Shown piece after piece: positions 37,813 to 45,757 of a stretch of 64,000 bases of DNA. The translations under genes and the position numbers were made by a program. The notes beneath the pieces were generated by a model. The model ran no database searches. It saw only the letters and a program-made list of their open reading frames with translations, and was not told the origin of the DNA. This DNA is from Psychroflexus salis (GTDB lineage Bacteria; Bacteroidota; Bacteroidia; Flavobacteriales; Flavobacteriaceae). The stretch lies in contig NZ_BMGL01000005.1 of NCBI RefSeq assembly GCF_014640175.1, forward strand, positions 62,001 to 126,000, written 5' to 3'. Position 1 is the stretch's first letter, and each line of letters begins with the position of its first letter.

Positions 37813-39520
37813 AATCAATAAATTTACTTACACTTATCCATTGCCATATATGAAAACTTGAGTCTTGTTCTCCTTGTTGATACTTCTTCCATTCTTTTTG
37901 TAGTTGTTGCGTATCAAATAGAACTGCTAAATTACTTTTTTTAATGCTAATTATTGCATTTTCAACCATAGCACTTAGGTCTTCTGCTAGCCATTCACGT
38001 TGTGGTGTTTGTAAAGGTCTTTTAGGAGCAAAAGCCAGATTTTTACTATAATCGCTTAAAATTTCCCGGAGTAAGTATTTGCCTTGATTATTCCTTATTT
38101 TCATTTTTGTAGGTAATGAAAATGCATATTCAACTAAACGGTAATCTAAAAAAGGTTCGCGTAATTCGGTAGTTGATGCCATCGAAACCCGATCATTAAA
38201 GCGTAATGCTCTGGGTATCTTTGTATAAAACAAGTCGCGGTACTGTTTGTTCAATACATCCTCTTCAAAGGGTTTTGGGTATGTTGGTTTTTCAGCTTTA
38301 GTTAAAAAAGTAGTCGCTAAAACATTCGTTTTAAACGGACTTGTATTGGTTTGCCCTTGGATGGTACTATTGGAGTTATTTTGGTAGTAGTCATATCCTG
38401 CCCAGGCTTCATCCATTCCTTGTCCATCTAAAATCACTTTTATACCTTGCTTAGCCATAGTTTCAAATACTTTTGCATACGCGATGGTGGGAATGCCTCC
38501 ATAGGGTTCGTCTTGGATTTTCGCGAGTTGGTAATGACGTTTATTTATTTCCTCTGGTTTTAAAAGCACTTTTTCAAGTTGTGTTTGTGTTTTTAAAACC
38601 ATTTGCTTAACCCAAGGTAATTCATCATAACGTTCATCTTCTGTATAAAAAGTAAATGCTTTGATATTTTTTGCTTCTTCACGTTGATTGACTAAGGCTA
38701 ATAATAAAGATGAGTCTACTCCACCACTTAAGGTAAAACCAACGGGGACATCTGCCCGAAATCGTAAATCAATACTATTTTTAAGCAATTTTTTATACTC
38801 TTCTTTTGCTTCATTTTGACCTATGTTTTGAAGCTCTAGAATTTTTTTATTCGTTCTAGAAACGAAATCATACCATTGTGTAATTTGTAGCTTATTTTTA
38901 TTGTAATTTAAAAAATGCCCCCCAGGTAATTGTTTTATACCTTCATAAAAACTTTCATTAGGCATACCATAACTGCCATAAGCTATGTAATTGGCTAAGA
39001 CCTTTTCGTTAAGTTTTGTATTTACTAATTGCCTTATTGCTTTTATTTCACTCGCAAAAATAAAATTTTCTTCGTCATGGTAATAATATAAAGGCTTTAC
39101 TCCAAAGCGATCACGAGCTGTAAACAATTCTTTGGTTTCTGTATTCAAAAATGCAAAAGCAAACATACCGTTTAACTTTTCTAAACAATTTTCTCCCCAT
39201 ACTAAAAAGGCTTCATAAAGAACTTCTGTATCTGAGTGTGTCACAAAAGTTCGCCCTTTGTTAGCTAATTCACTTTTGATCTCAAGATAATTGTAAATTT
39301 CTCCATTAAATACTAAAATCCATGGATTTCCATTTTTATGAAAGGGTTGATTTGCTCCTTCATTTAAATCAATGATAGAAAGTCTGTTGTGACCTAAAGC
39401 AAGTTTTTCATCAATGAAATGACTTATGTTGTCACTTCCTCGATGAATAATTGCATCAGTCATTAAACTAATGTTTGTTTTAGTGGCTTTAGGGCCTATT
39501 ATGCCGGATATTCCGCACAT
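37802..39520 (-). CDS. asnB: Glutamine-hydrolysing asparagine synthase-like amidotransferase
   Basis: The 572-residue enzyme starts MCGISGIIG, so Cys2 is the amidotransferase nucleophile, and has VFNGEIYNYLEIKSEL in the glutaminase domain and the ATP loop FTLSGGVDSSLLLAL in the synthetase domain. In polysaccharide loci AsnB relatives often amidate uronic or ulosonic acids rather than aspartate; this is an inference from position. The start is 5' of a repeat-packed region, suggesting its own promoter somewhere in 39521-40082. Confidence 0.88.
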   Translation of the reverse strand: MCGISGIIGPKATKTNISLMTDAIIHRGSDNISHFIDEKLALGHNRLSIIDLNEGANQPFHKNGNPWILVFNGEIYNYLEIKSELANKGRTFVTHSDTEVLYEAFLVWGENCLEKLNGMFAFAFLNTETKELFTARDRFGVKPLYYYHDEENFIFASEIKAIRQLVNTKLNEKVLANYIAYGSYGMPNESFYEGIKQLPGGHFLNYNKNKLQITQWYDFVSRTNKKILELQNIGQNEAKEEYKKLLKNSIDLRFRADVPVGFTLSGGVDSSLLLALVNQREEAKNIKAFTFYTEDERYDELPWVKQMVLKTQTQLEKVLLKPEEINKRHYQLAKIQDEPYGGIPTIAYAKVFETMAKQGIKVILDGQGMDEAWAGYDYYQNNSNSTIQGQTNTSPFKTNVLATTFLTKAEKPTYPKPFEEDVLNKQYRDLFYTKIPRALRFNDRVSMASTTELREPFLDYRLVEYAFSLPTKMKIRNNQGKYLLREILSDYSKNLAFAPKRPLQTPQREWLAEDLSAMVENAIISIKKSNLAVLFDTQQLQKEWKKYQQGEQDSSFHIWQWISVSKFIDYEK

Positions 39521-39597
39521 GCTGTTGTTTTGTTAATTTTTTTGTGTCTTCTCGACTTAGCTTGTCTTGAGCTCAGACGAAAGGCTCGAAGCTACTT

Positions 39598-39909
39598 CTC
39601 GACTCCGCTCGAAGCTAAACAAAAATGTTTTATTTAAATTTTGTGTTGTTTTGTATTAGAGAGCATAATCTAACTTTACTTATTATAAACTAGCTAGAAA
39701 CTAAATGATTGTAAATGTTTCAAGTTCGAGCGGAGTCGAGAACAGTTTTTCTTCTCGACTCCGCTCGAAGCTAAACAAAAATGTTTTATTTAAATTTTGT
39801 GTTGTTTTGTATTAGAGAGCATAATCTAACTTTACTTATTATAAACTAGCTAGAAACTAAATGATTGTAAATGTTTCAAGTTCGAGCGGAGTCGAGAACA
39901 GTTTTTCTT
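39598..39909. repeat. Perfect tandem duplication of a 156-bp unit with 16-bp inverted ends
   Basis: Two copies (39598-39753 and 39754-39909) look identical. Each begins CTCGACTCCGCTCGAA and has the inverted partner TTCGAGCGGAGTCGAG 127 bases later (39725-39740 in copy 1). The junction forms an 18-bp hairpin (39725-39742 with 39752-39769, 9-base loop). The interior carries no gene. Confidence 0.9.
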
Positions 39910-40083
39910 CTCGACTCCGCTCGAAGCTAAACAAAAATGTTCTATTTAAACTTTCTGTTTTTTTTACATTAGAAAGTGTAATTTGACTTTTCTCTCTATA
40001 AACTGGCTCGAAGCTACTTCTCGACTCCGCTAGAAGCTAAACAAGATGCCCAATTGTTTCAAGTTCGAGCGAAGTCGAGAACC
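39910..40083. repeat. Diverged third copy of the 156-bp unit, plus a 71-bp 3'-end module
   Basis: The first 45 bases match the tandem units, then the sequence drifts. Its last 71 bases (40013-40083) match 40700-40770 closely and end in GTCGAGAACC, which abuts the stop codon of the GIY-YIG gene. Confidence 0.8.
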
Positions 40084-40397
40084 TATTTTTTATTACTAAA
40101 GTGTGTCTCATTCTTACAAACAGCTAGCTCTTTCAGTTTATCCCAATTTTGATTAATTAAAGCTTCTTTTTTGGCTTTGCTCCACTTTTTAAGTTTACGC
40201 TCAAAAGCATAAGCTTGATTAACATCATTAAAAATTTCACAGAAAACTAATTTTAAAGGTTTCCTTTTGTAAGTATATGAATCTGGATTTTCTTCACTAT
40301 AACAATGCTCTTGCCAACGCCTATTGATATTATTGGTCATTCCTGTGTAATAAGTAGTGTCGGAACATTGAATGATGTAAACATAGTAGGTTTTCAT
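40083..40397 (-). CDS. Small GIY-YIG nuclease domain protein
   Basis: The 104-residue protein is a minimal GIY-YIG domain of the UPF0213/YhbQ group: MKTYYVYIIQCSDTTYYTGM covers both halves of the GIY-YIG motif, NNINRRWQEH holds the catalytic arginine and histidine, and a glutamate in AYAFERKLKKWSKAKKEALI is the metal ligand. I place the start at 40397, because the longer frame is made of repeat sequence. The gene is unrelated to glycan synthesis and is enclosed by 156-bp-family repeats on both sides; its TAG shares a base with the downstream repeat. Confidence 0.88.
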   Translation of the reverse strand: MKTYYVYIIQCSDTTYYTGMTNNINRRWQEHCYSEENPDSYTYKRKPLKLVFCEIFNDVNQAYAFERKLKKWSKAKKEALINQNWDKLKELAVCKNETHFSNKK

Positions 40398-40745
40398 TTT
40401 GATAGTGTGTGAGTGTGTGTTCTCGACTACGCTCGAACCTAAACAGACTCTACTTCGTCTTTGCTCTGTATAAACTACTTCTCGACTTCGCTCGAAACTA
40501 AACAAAAATGTTCTATTTAAATTTTGTGTTGTTTTGTGTTAGAGAGCATAATCTAACTTTACTTATTATAAACTAGCTAGAAACTAAATGATTGTAAATG
40601 TTTCAAGTTCGAGTGGAGTCGAGAACAGTTTTTCTTCTCGACTTCGCTCGAAGATAAACTAAACGGAGCTTGTCCTGAACATTTGATGAAGGGCTCGTTG
40701 CTACTTCTCGACTACGCTCGAAGCTAAACAAGATACCGAATTGTT
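40398..40745. repeat. Repeat block upstream of the GIY-YIG gene with a fourth 156-bp unit
   Basis: A CTCGACTACGCTCGAA word at 40421-40436, a full 156-bp unit at 40481-40636 (stem sequence slightly changed to TTCGAGTGGAGTCGAG), and the first part of the 71-bp module at 40700-40770 fill the gap. A frame at 40603-40791 is made of this repeat and is not a gene. Confidence 0.85.
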
Positions 40746-40770
40746 TCAAGTTCGAGCGAAGTCGAGAACC
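40700..40770. repeat. 71-bp module forming the 3' end of the CMP-sugar synthetase gene
   Basis: This copy matches 40013-40083 at all but a few positions. Bases 40746-40770 are translated on the minus strand as the last residues of the cytidylyltransferase (VLDFART) and its TGA. Confidence 0.8.
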
Positions 40771-41462
40771 ATCTCCTCCGCCTTTTTCCAATCATCCATA
40801 GTATCTATATTAACATATATATCTGGGTTTGATTCGATATAACTCAGTTTTTTACCAAAAAAGCTTCCTTTTTTGATTACTTCTGTTTTAGTGATGTAAA
40901 TGCTTCCATCTCTAAAATAAGCTTTAGGTAGATCTTGTCTGCGTTTTATAATTTGCTTTTCGCCTGTGGATATTTTTAAATTATCATTCTCATCAGTTTC
41001 GAATACCCAATGTGGATTGTATTCATGTGGCACTGGTAAAACGCTTACTAAAGCATCTACATCTGATTGTATAAACTTTTGAATAGCTTGGTCAATGAAA
41101 CCCTTCAATCTAAAAGGCGATGTTACTTGCAACAAAATAACTGCATCAAAATATTCTCCTTGATTTTCAAAAAACTGAATAGCGTTTTGTACAACTCCTA
41201 AACTCCCTGATTGATTTTGTGCTAATTCACTTGGTCGTTGAAAAGGGACATCTAATCCACATGACTTACCAACCTTCATAATTTCTTCGTCTTCAGTAGA
41301 CAAAATTATTTTGCTAATTAAATTTGATGCTAGTGCAGCTTCTGCTGTATAAGCTAATAAAGGTTTTCCGCCAAGTTCCTTGATGTTTTTTCTAGGAACT
41401 CCTTTGCTTCCACCACGGGCGGGAATTATTGCGAGGATTTTAGTTCTTGGTTGCTGGTTCAT
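40746..41462 (-). CDS. neuA: CMP-nonulosonic acid synthetase (acylneuraminate cytidylyltransferase)
   Basis: The 238-residue enzyme activates a sialic-acid-like sugar with CTP. It has the CTP loop ILAIIPARGGSKGVPRKNIK, LQVTSPFRL and the C-terminal NIDTMDDWKKAE. By position it would supply CMP-sugar to the glycan, possibly as LegF for legionaminic acid. The final residues VLDFART and the stop lie inside a repeat also found after the GIY-YIG gene, so the natural C-terminus was probably replaced. The start lies next to a G/T-rich tract. Confidence 0.88.
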   Translation of the reverse strand: MNQQPRTKILAIIPARGGSKGVPRKNIKELGGKPLLAYTAEAALASNLISKIILSTEDEEIMKVGKSCGLDVPFQRPSELAQNQSGSLGVVQNAIQFFENQGEYFDAVILLQVTSPFRLKGFIDQAIQKFIQSDVDALVSVLPVPHEYNPHWVFETDENDNLKISTGEKQIIKRRQDLPKAYFRDGSIYITKTEVIKKGSFFGKKLSYIESNPDIYVNIDTMDDWKKAEEMVLDFART

Positions 41463-41512
41463 TGTTGGTCGTTGTTGGTTGCTGGTTGCTAGTTCATGGT
41501 TGTTGGTTGAGT
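41463..41512. repeat. G/T-rich tract next to the neuA start
   Basis: GTTGGTTGCTGG-type words fill the 50 bases between the four-helix-bundle gene and the neuA ATG. They resemble the 14-bp array on the other side of that gene. Confidence 0.7.
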
Positions 41513-41860
41513 CTAAAATTTTGTTTTCAAATAACGCTTTAGACCGTTTAAAAGTTTTTTAAGCTGTGTTATCTCTTCTAATATACTATCACTTTTCAAA
41601 TATCCTAAGCGAATTGATATAAGGACTTGTGTTTCTAATTCAACAGTTGAACCATAAGCTATTTCAATAAACCGATAATAGTCTTTAAAAGAATTTCTAG
41701 AAGATCCTTCTGCAATATTTGAAACAATTGAAACAGCTGATCTCCTCATTTGAGAAACTAATCCATATATTTCTTCACTAGGATACGATTTCGTTTCATC
41801 ATAAATCAAACTCACTAATTCAAAACCGTGTTTCCAAGCATCTAGTTTTTTATAATCCAT
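41513..41860 (-). CDS. Four-helix-bundle protein of the S23/IVS family
   Basis: The 115-residue protein MDYKKLDAWKHGFELVSLIY... with EIYGLVSQMRRSAVSIVSNI and AEGSSRNSFKDYYRFIEIA is typical of the family first seen in 23S rRNA intervening sequences and related to the Avd accessory protein of diversity-generating retroelements. Its activity is not known beyond nucleic-acid binding by relatives. It lies between neuC and neuA, bounded by G/T-rich repeats on both sides, and so appears to be inserted into a sugar-acid operon. No reverse transcriptase or variable repeat was seen. Confidence 0.9.
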   Translation of the reverse strand: MDYKKLDAWKHGFELVSLIYDETKSYPSEEIYGLVSQMRRSAVSIVSNIAEGSSRNSFKDYYRFIEIAYGSTVELETQVLISIRLGYLKSDSILEEITQLKKLLNGLKRYLKTKF

Positions 41861-41865
41861 TTTTT

Positions 41866-41949
41866 GGTTGTTCGTTGCTGGTTGTTCGTTGCTGGTTGTT
41901 CGTTGCTGGTTGTTCGTTGCTGGTTGTTCGTTGCTGGTTGCTTGTTGCT
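41866..41949. repeat. 14-bp tandem array directly upstream of the four-helix-bundle gene
   Basis: Five perfect units GGTTGTTCGTTGCT and one variant (GGTTGCTTGTTGCT) follow each other, then shorter GTTGTTC units run to about 41990. The array starts 6 bases from the ATG, so the message would begin with C/A-rich repeats such as AGCAACGAACAACC. Confidence 0.92.
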
Positions 41950-41990
41950 GGTTGTTTGTTTTTCGTTGTTCGTTGTTCGTTGTTCGTTTT

Positions 41991-42187
41991 TATTTTTATT
42001 TTATTGACTATGAAATTAGTACGCGAAAAAAAATAAATACTCTAAAATTCATTGATTTTTTCCCCAACCCTAAAGGGAGAAATCAAGGAAAATAAGGCTT
42101 CCTCTAGGGTTGGGGCAGAACTGATTTGACGTGTTTCAATTTTTGTCGTGTACTTTATACTATGAACTATCAACGAACAACCAAAAA
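41991..42187. other. Intergenic DNA with a 16-bp inverted repeat
   Basis: The only feature in this part of the 327-base gap is CCCCAACCCTAAAGGG (42062-42077) facing CCTCTAGGGTTGGGG (about 42101-42115), an imperfect hairpin of REP type or a terminator for neuC. A short C/A-rich run lies near 42170. Confidence 0.5.
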
Positions 42188-43342
42188 CTAATACACTATC
42201 GTCTTATGAAACTTCAATTCAACCTTTGCTAAAACGGCAGCTATCTTTTCTCCTGCATCGCCTTCTCCGTAAATAGTGGCTGGTGTGGGTCTTGGGTTGG
42301 TTTGAATTTGGTTCATGGCTTGGGTGATTTCTTGAGTACTATAATTGACATCCATAACATTTTTACCGCGTTGGCGGCGATTTTGTCGACTTCCGATATT
42401 AATAACCGGGACACCAAGATAAGCGCACTCGCGTATGCCCACCGAAGAGTTGCCGATTAAGCCAATAGATTGGTCTAATAGATTTAAAAAATCATTCCCT
42501 TGCATATTTTTAAAGAAATGAACATGACTTAAATCGTATTTTTCTCTGTAAGCTCGAATACCGGTAGATGTGCCATCGGAGCCTGCATCTACATTGGGCC
42601 AAAACCATAAAACAGGAACCTCGGTTTGTTGGCGAATGGCTTCTAAAGTAGTTTCTACATGCTTTCGCGAGTTTTGATATTCGTTAGTAACGGGATGTTG
42701 CATGACCACCCAATAGCAGTTGCTTAAATCAGGTTGCGCGCCCACGCCACCATATTTTTCATAGGGGTTAAAATTCAGTTGGTTGAGTCCCTGAACTTCT
42801 TTGGCTAAATCTATGGATGGGCAGCCTGTATTAAAAACCGAAGTAGGTTCTTCTCCTAATTTTAAGACGCGTTGTTCTGCATCTTGTGAAGCGACCAAAT
42901 GGTAATCGGCTAGTTTGGTAATGCTGTGTCTTACTTTTTCATCGATATTGCCTGTGACCTCTCCGCCTTGAATGTGGGCTAAAGGAATGTTCATGTACGA
43001 AGCGGCAATGGCCGTTGCCATGGTTTCAAAACGATCGGCGACGGTTACCACAATATCGGGTTGAAGATTCTCAAACACACTCGAAAGTTCTAAAATACCG
43101 ATACCCGTTGTTTTAGCTGCTGCGGTTAAATTTTCACCTTCCAACACATTAAATACCTTAGCAACGATATGAAAACCATCCGCTTTAATATAATTGACTG
43201 CCGTTCCGTAGCGTTCTAATAAAGCTGAAGCCGCTACCACCAATTGTAACTCCAAATTAGGATGCTCTTGGATAGCTTTTAAAGCGGTTTTTATTCTGGA
43301 ATAGGAAGGGCGTGCTGTAATGACGACGCAGATTTTTCTCAT
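42188..43342 (-). CDS. neuC: Hydrolysing NDP-sugar 2-epimerase (NeuC/LegG type)
   Basis: The 384-residue enzyme removes the nucleotide from an NDP-HexNAc derivative while inverting C2, giving the ManNAc-type precursor of a nonulosonic acid. It has ICVVITARPSYSRIKTAL at the start, VVTVADRFETMATAIAASYM, AHIQGGEVTGNIDEKVRHSI and IGNSSVGIRECAYLGVPVIN, all typical of this family. With PtmE, LegB and LegC in the locus, a legionaminic-type substrate is likelier than plain GlcNAc. The stop is followed by repeat-rich DNA before the four-helix gene. Confidence 0.9.
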   Translation of the reverse strand: MRKICVVITARPSYSRIKTALKAIQEHPNLELQLVVAASALLERYGTAVNYIKADGFHIVAKVFNVLEGENLTAAAKTTGIGILELSSVFENLQPDIVVTVADRFETMATAIAASYMNIPLAHIQGGEVTGNIDEKVRHSITKLADYHLVASQDAEQRVLKLGEEPTSVFNTGCPSIDLAKEVQGLNQLNFNPYEKYGGVGAQPDLSNCYWVVMQHPVTNEYQNSRKHVETTLEAIRQQTEVPVLWFWPNVDAGSDGTSTGIRAYREKYDLSHVHFFKNMQGNDFLNLLDQSIGLIGNSSVGIRECAYLGVPVINIGSRQNRRQRGKNVMDVNYSTQEITQAMNQIQTNPRPTPATIYGEGDAGEKIAAVLAKVELKFHKTIVY

Positions 43343-44596
43343 TTAATTCAATTTATTTAATAAAGCCTCAATCCAATTTTCCGGAAAAACAACTTTTCTT
43401 TTGTCATGAGAAACATTAAGTTCAAAAATTGTATTATTAATATACTTACAATAAATTAATTCAAGAGCTTTATATAATTCTTTTTCATTTCCATTTTCTA
43501 TACATAATGCATAATCGTAACCCAATAATCTGGCATTTTCTGATTTCTTACTTGTTAGAGCTAGAATTGGCTTTTCATACGTAAAATAATCTGCCATTTT
43601 ACCATGCATAATAGGTGAAACATCTGTAACTGGTTCAATAGTAAATAATACATCAGACTGTTTCTGAATATCTAAACTTTCTGAATATGAAATTCTTTTC
43701 TCAAATATTTTTATGTTTTGTGATGTTGCCTTAAGACTTGACCAAAAATTAGTTACTTTACCAATTACATTTATATACATCACATCTTTCGCTTCTGGAT
43801 TATTTTTTAGGAATTCATTAAACACTTTAAATAGAATTCTTGGTTCACGATGCCCGATTAATGTTCCAGTGTGCGTAACGTTTAGACCTTGATTTAACTT
43901 GATTGTGTTTTTGGAATTATAATCTGTTAAAATAGACTCCAATTCATTTTTATTTAATCCAATATGATGTTGTATTATGGATTTATTTTCAAGCTGACTC
44001 CCATAATGGTTTTGCATCCATTTTTGTAACTCTAAAGATGGATATGATAAAATATCTGCTTTATTAACAACGCACCTAAACTTTTTGAATAAAATTTGTT
44101 CAATTCTATTTTTTTTTATTTTGTAAGGCGTAGGATAACAGCTTACTGGATAAGGATCATGAATAAACTGTAAATATTTACCATATAATTTTCTTTCTAC
44201 TTTTATCATAGCCATCGATGGTAAATGACTTATACCCGTCGCCAAAACAACAATTAAATCTTTATTATGTTTATTTAATATATTAACAATGTTTTCTTGC
44301 CAAAGTTTTATTGTTTTTAGATTTTTCAAATTGAAACCATATAAGTAAGCAGGTATAGCCTTAATTTTTGGTATTTTATTTAAAAAACCTAAATTGATAT
44401 TTGTAGTGTCTATATAATTATATTTTACATTAACCAGTTGTTTAAATTGATCCTGAGGAGTTGTAGTTAAAACTTCTACATCTTTAAAATATCTTTCATA
44501 AAGTAGAATTTGTTTATTGCTTCGCAAACCTGATGAAGTTCGATTCACTTCAAGGTTTTCTGCAAGTATTAAGACTTTTTTAGAGATTTTTTTCAA
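43343..44596 (-). CDS. Probable GT-B glycosyltransferase
   Basis: The 417-residue protein has VLILAENLEVNRTSSGLRSN at the start and, in the second half, LNVTHTGTLIGHREPRILF, VLFTIEPVTDVSPIMHGKMA and YEKPILALTSKKSENARLLG, which match GT4-like enzymes of capsule loci that lack a strict EX7E motif. The only start consistent with the upstream stop is the TTG at 44596, 6 bases after it. It abuts neuC, so it may use the product of that pathway. Confidence 0.78.
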   Translation of the reverse strand: MKKISKKVLILAENLEVNRTSSGLRSNKQILLYERYFKDVEVLTTTPQDQFKQLVNVKYNYIDTTNINLGFLNKIPKIKAIPAYLYGFNLKNLKTIKLWQENIVNILNKHNKDLIVVLATGISHLPSMAMIKVERKLYGKYLQFIHDPYPVSCYPTPYKIKKNRIEQILFKKFRCVVNKADILSYPSLELQKWMQNHYGSQLENKSIIQHHIGLNKNELESILTDYNSKNTIKLNQGLNVTHTGTLIGHREPRILFKVFNEFLKNNPEAKDVMYINVIGKVTNFWSSLKATSQNIKIFEKRISYSESLDIQKQSDVLFTIEPVTDVSPIMHGKMADYFTYEKPILALTSKKSENARLLGYDYALCIENGNEKELYKALELIYCKYINNTIFELNVSHDKRKVVFPENWIEALLNKLN

Positions 44597-44602
44597 TTGA
44601 AT

Positions 44603-45757
44603 TTAGTTTAGCCTAAAGCAATTAATAAACATTTTTTTAGCAATACTAGAATGATATTCATTTAAATATCGTTTTCTTCCATTTTTGCCATGGTTTTCAA
44701 TCAATTTGGGATTTTTGATATACTCCAGCATATAATTAGATAATTCAATATGGTCGTCATTATCATTTAAAACAAACCCATTATGGTCATTTATAACCCG
44801 ATTAGGCACATCACCTACATTTGTGGAAATTACAGGTAGCCCTGAAGCCATAGCTTCTAATACAGTAATAGGACCACCTTCTGACCAAGATGAACATACA
44901 AAAACATCAATATCCTGATAAGCTTTATACCTATTATTATAATTAATACTGTCCATAAAATTAATTTTATTATAAAGTTGAAGCTTAGAAACATATGATT
45001 TTAGACTTTCAGCTTCATTTCCATCGCCATAAATTAACACCTTAAAATTATCATTTTTAATGAGCTTTGTGGCTTGTAGTAACAATTGTATGTTTTTTTC
45101 TTTATCAAGTCTTGATATTAGCCCAAAAGTAACATGTTTATTTAACTTTAATTTCGAATTTAAAAACTCATTTTCATGCGTATAAATCCATTGTTTAATT
45201 CTCTTGAATCTTGGTTTAGCATTTAGTTCATTGATTTTATTAAATTTACTATCGCTTGAAATTAGCAGAATATCTTTTTTTGTCAATGATTGGTAAAATG
45301 AGCTATATTTTTGATGAGGCTCAGCTATTTGATGAAAAATAAATTGTCGCTCATTTTCATTACAAAATTGTTGAATATGACTTACCATTTTTTGAGGATG
45401 TAACGAACAAAAAATAAGATCATCAACTTTTGTGAATTTTAATAGATATGGATTAAGCAATTGAGGGTAACGACTTAGATAGGTTCTAATCGTTTTTTTA
45501 AAATTAATTTTAGATTTTATTAATACCTTAAAAAACCAAACCGATAAACATTTAAATACTATAGAATTTTTTAATTTGACAAACTCTGCGTTACTGTTTA
45601 TTAAAGCTTTAGATTCTCTATCAATTTCTATCGATAACACTTTAACCTTTAAATCGCTGTTTTCGACTAAAGCATTGATAAAACCTATATTTTCGAGCTG
45701 TAAACCACCATAACCGGTCAGTTTGGGTAAAATGATTAAAATTGATTTATTACTCAT
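44603..45757 (-). CDS. Family 4 glycosyltransferase
   Basis: The 384-residue GT-B enzyme has GYGGLQLENIGFINALVEN near the start, HVTFGLISRLDKEKNIQLLL in the donor domain and GGPITVLEAMASGLPVISTN as the EX7E region. Start and stop overlap neighbours (ATGA at 45754-45757). The donor is unknown. Confidence 0.9.
   Translation of the reverse strand: MSNKSILIILPKLTGYGGLQLENIGFINALVENSDLKVKVLSIEIDRESKALINSNAEFVKLKNSIVFKCLSVWFFKVLIKSKINFKKTIRTYLSRYPQLLNPYLLKFTKVDDLIFCSLHPQKMVSHIQQFCNENERQFIFHQIAEPHQKYSSFYQSLTKKDILLISSDSKFNKINELNAKPRFKRIKQWIYTHENEFLNSKLKLNKHVTFGLISRLDKEKNIQLLLQATKLIKNDNFKVLIYGDGNEAESLKSYVSKLQLYNKINFMDSINYNNRYKAYQDIDVFVCSSWSEGGPITVLEAMASGLPVISTNVGDVPNRVINDHNGFVLNDNDDHIELSNYMLEYIKNPKLIENHGKNGRKRYLNEYHSSIAKKMFINCFRLN

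Noticed and set aside
39521-40771. Insertion sequence with transposase
   Set aside because: The inverted-repeat units carry no transposase frame, and the enclosed gene encodes a GIY-YIG domain rather than a DDE or HUH enzyme.
40603-40791. Open frame of 62 codons on the minus strand
   Set aside because: It is made of the 71-bp and 156-bp repeat sequence and overlaps the end of neuA in another frame; no family resemblance.
41513-41860. Four-helix-bundle gene considered as part of a diversity-generating retroelement
   Set aside because: No reverse transcriptase, template repeat or variable repeat was found in the surrounding sequence.
41866-41990. Tandem repeats considered as a CRISPR array
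   Set aside because: Units are 14 bp, contiguous and without spacers, and no Cas gene is present.
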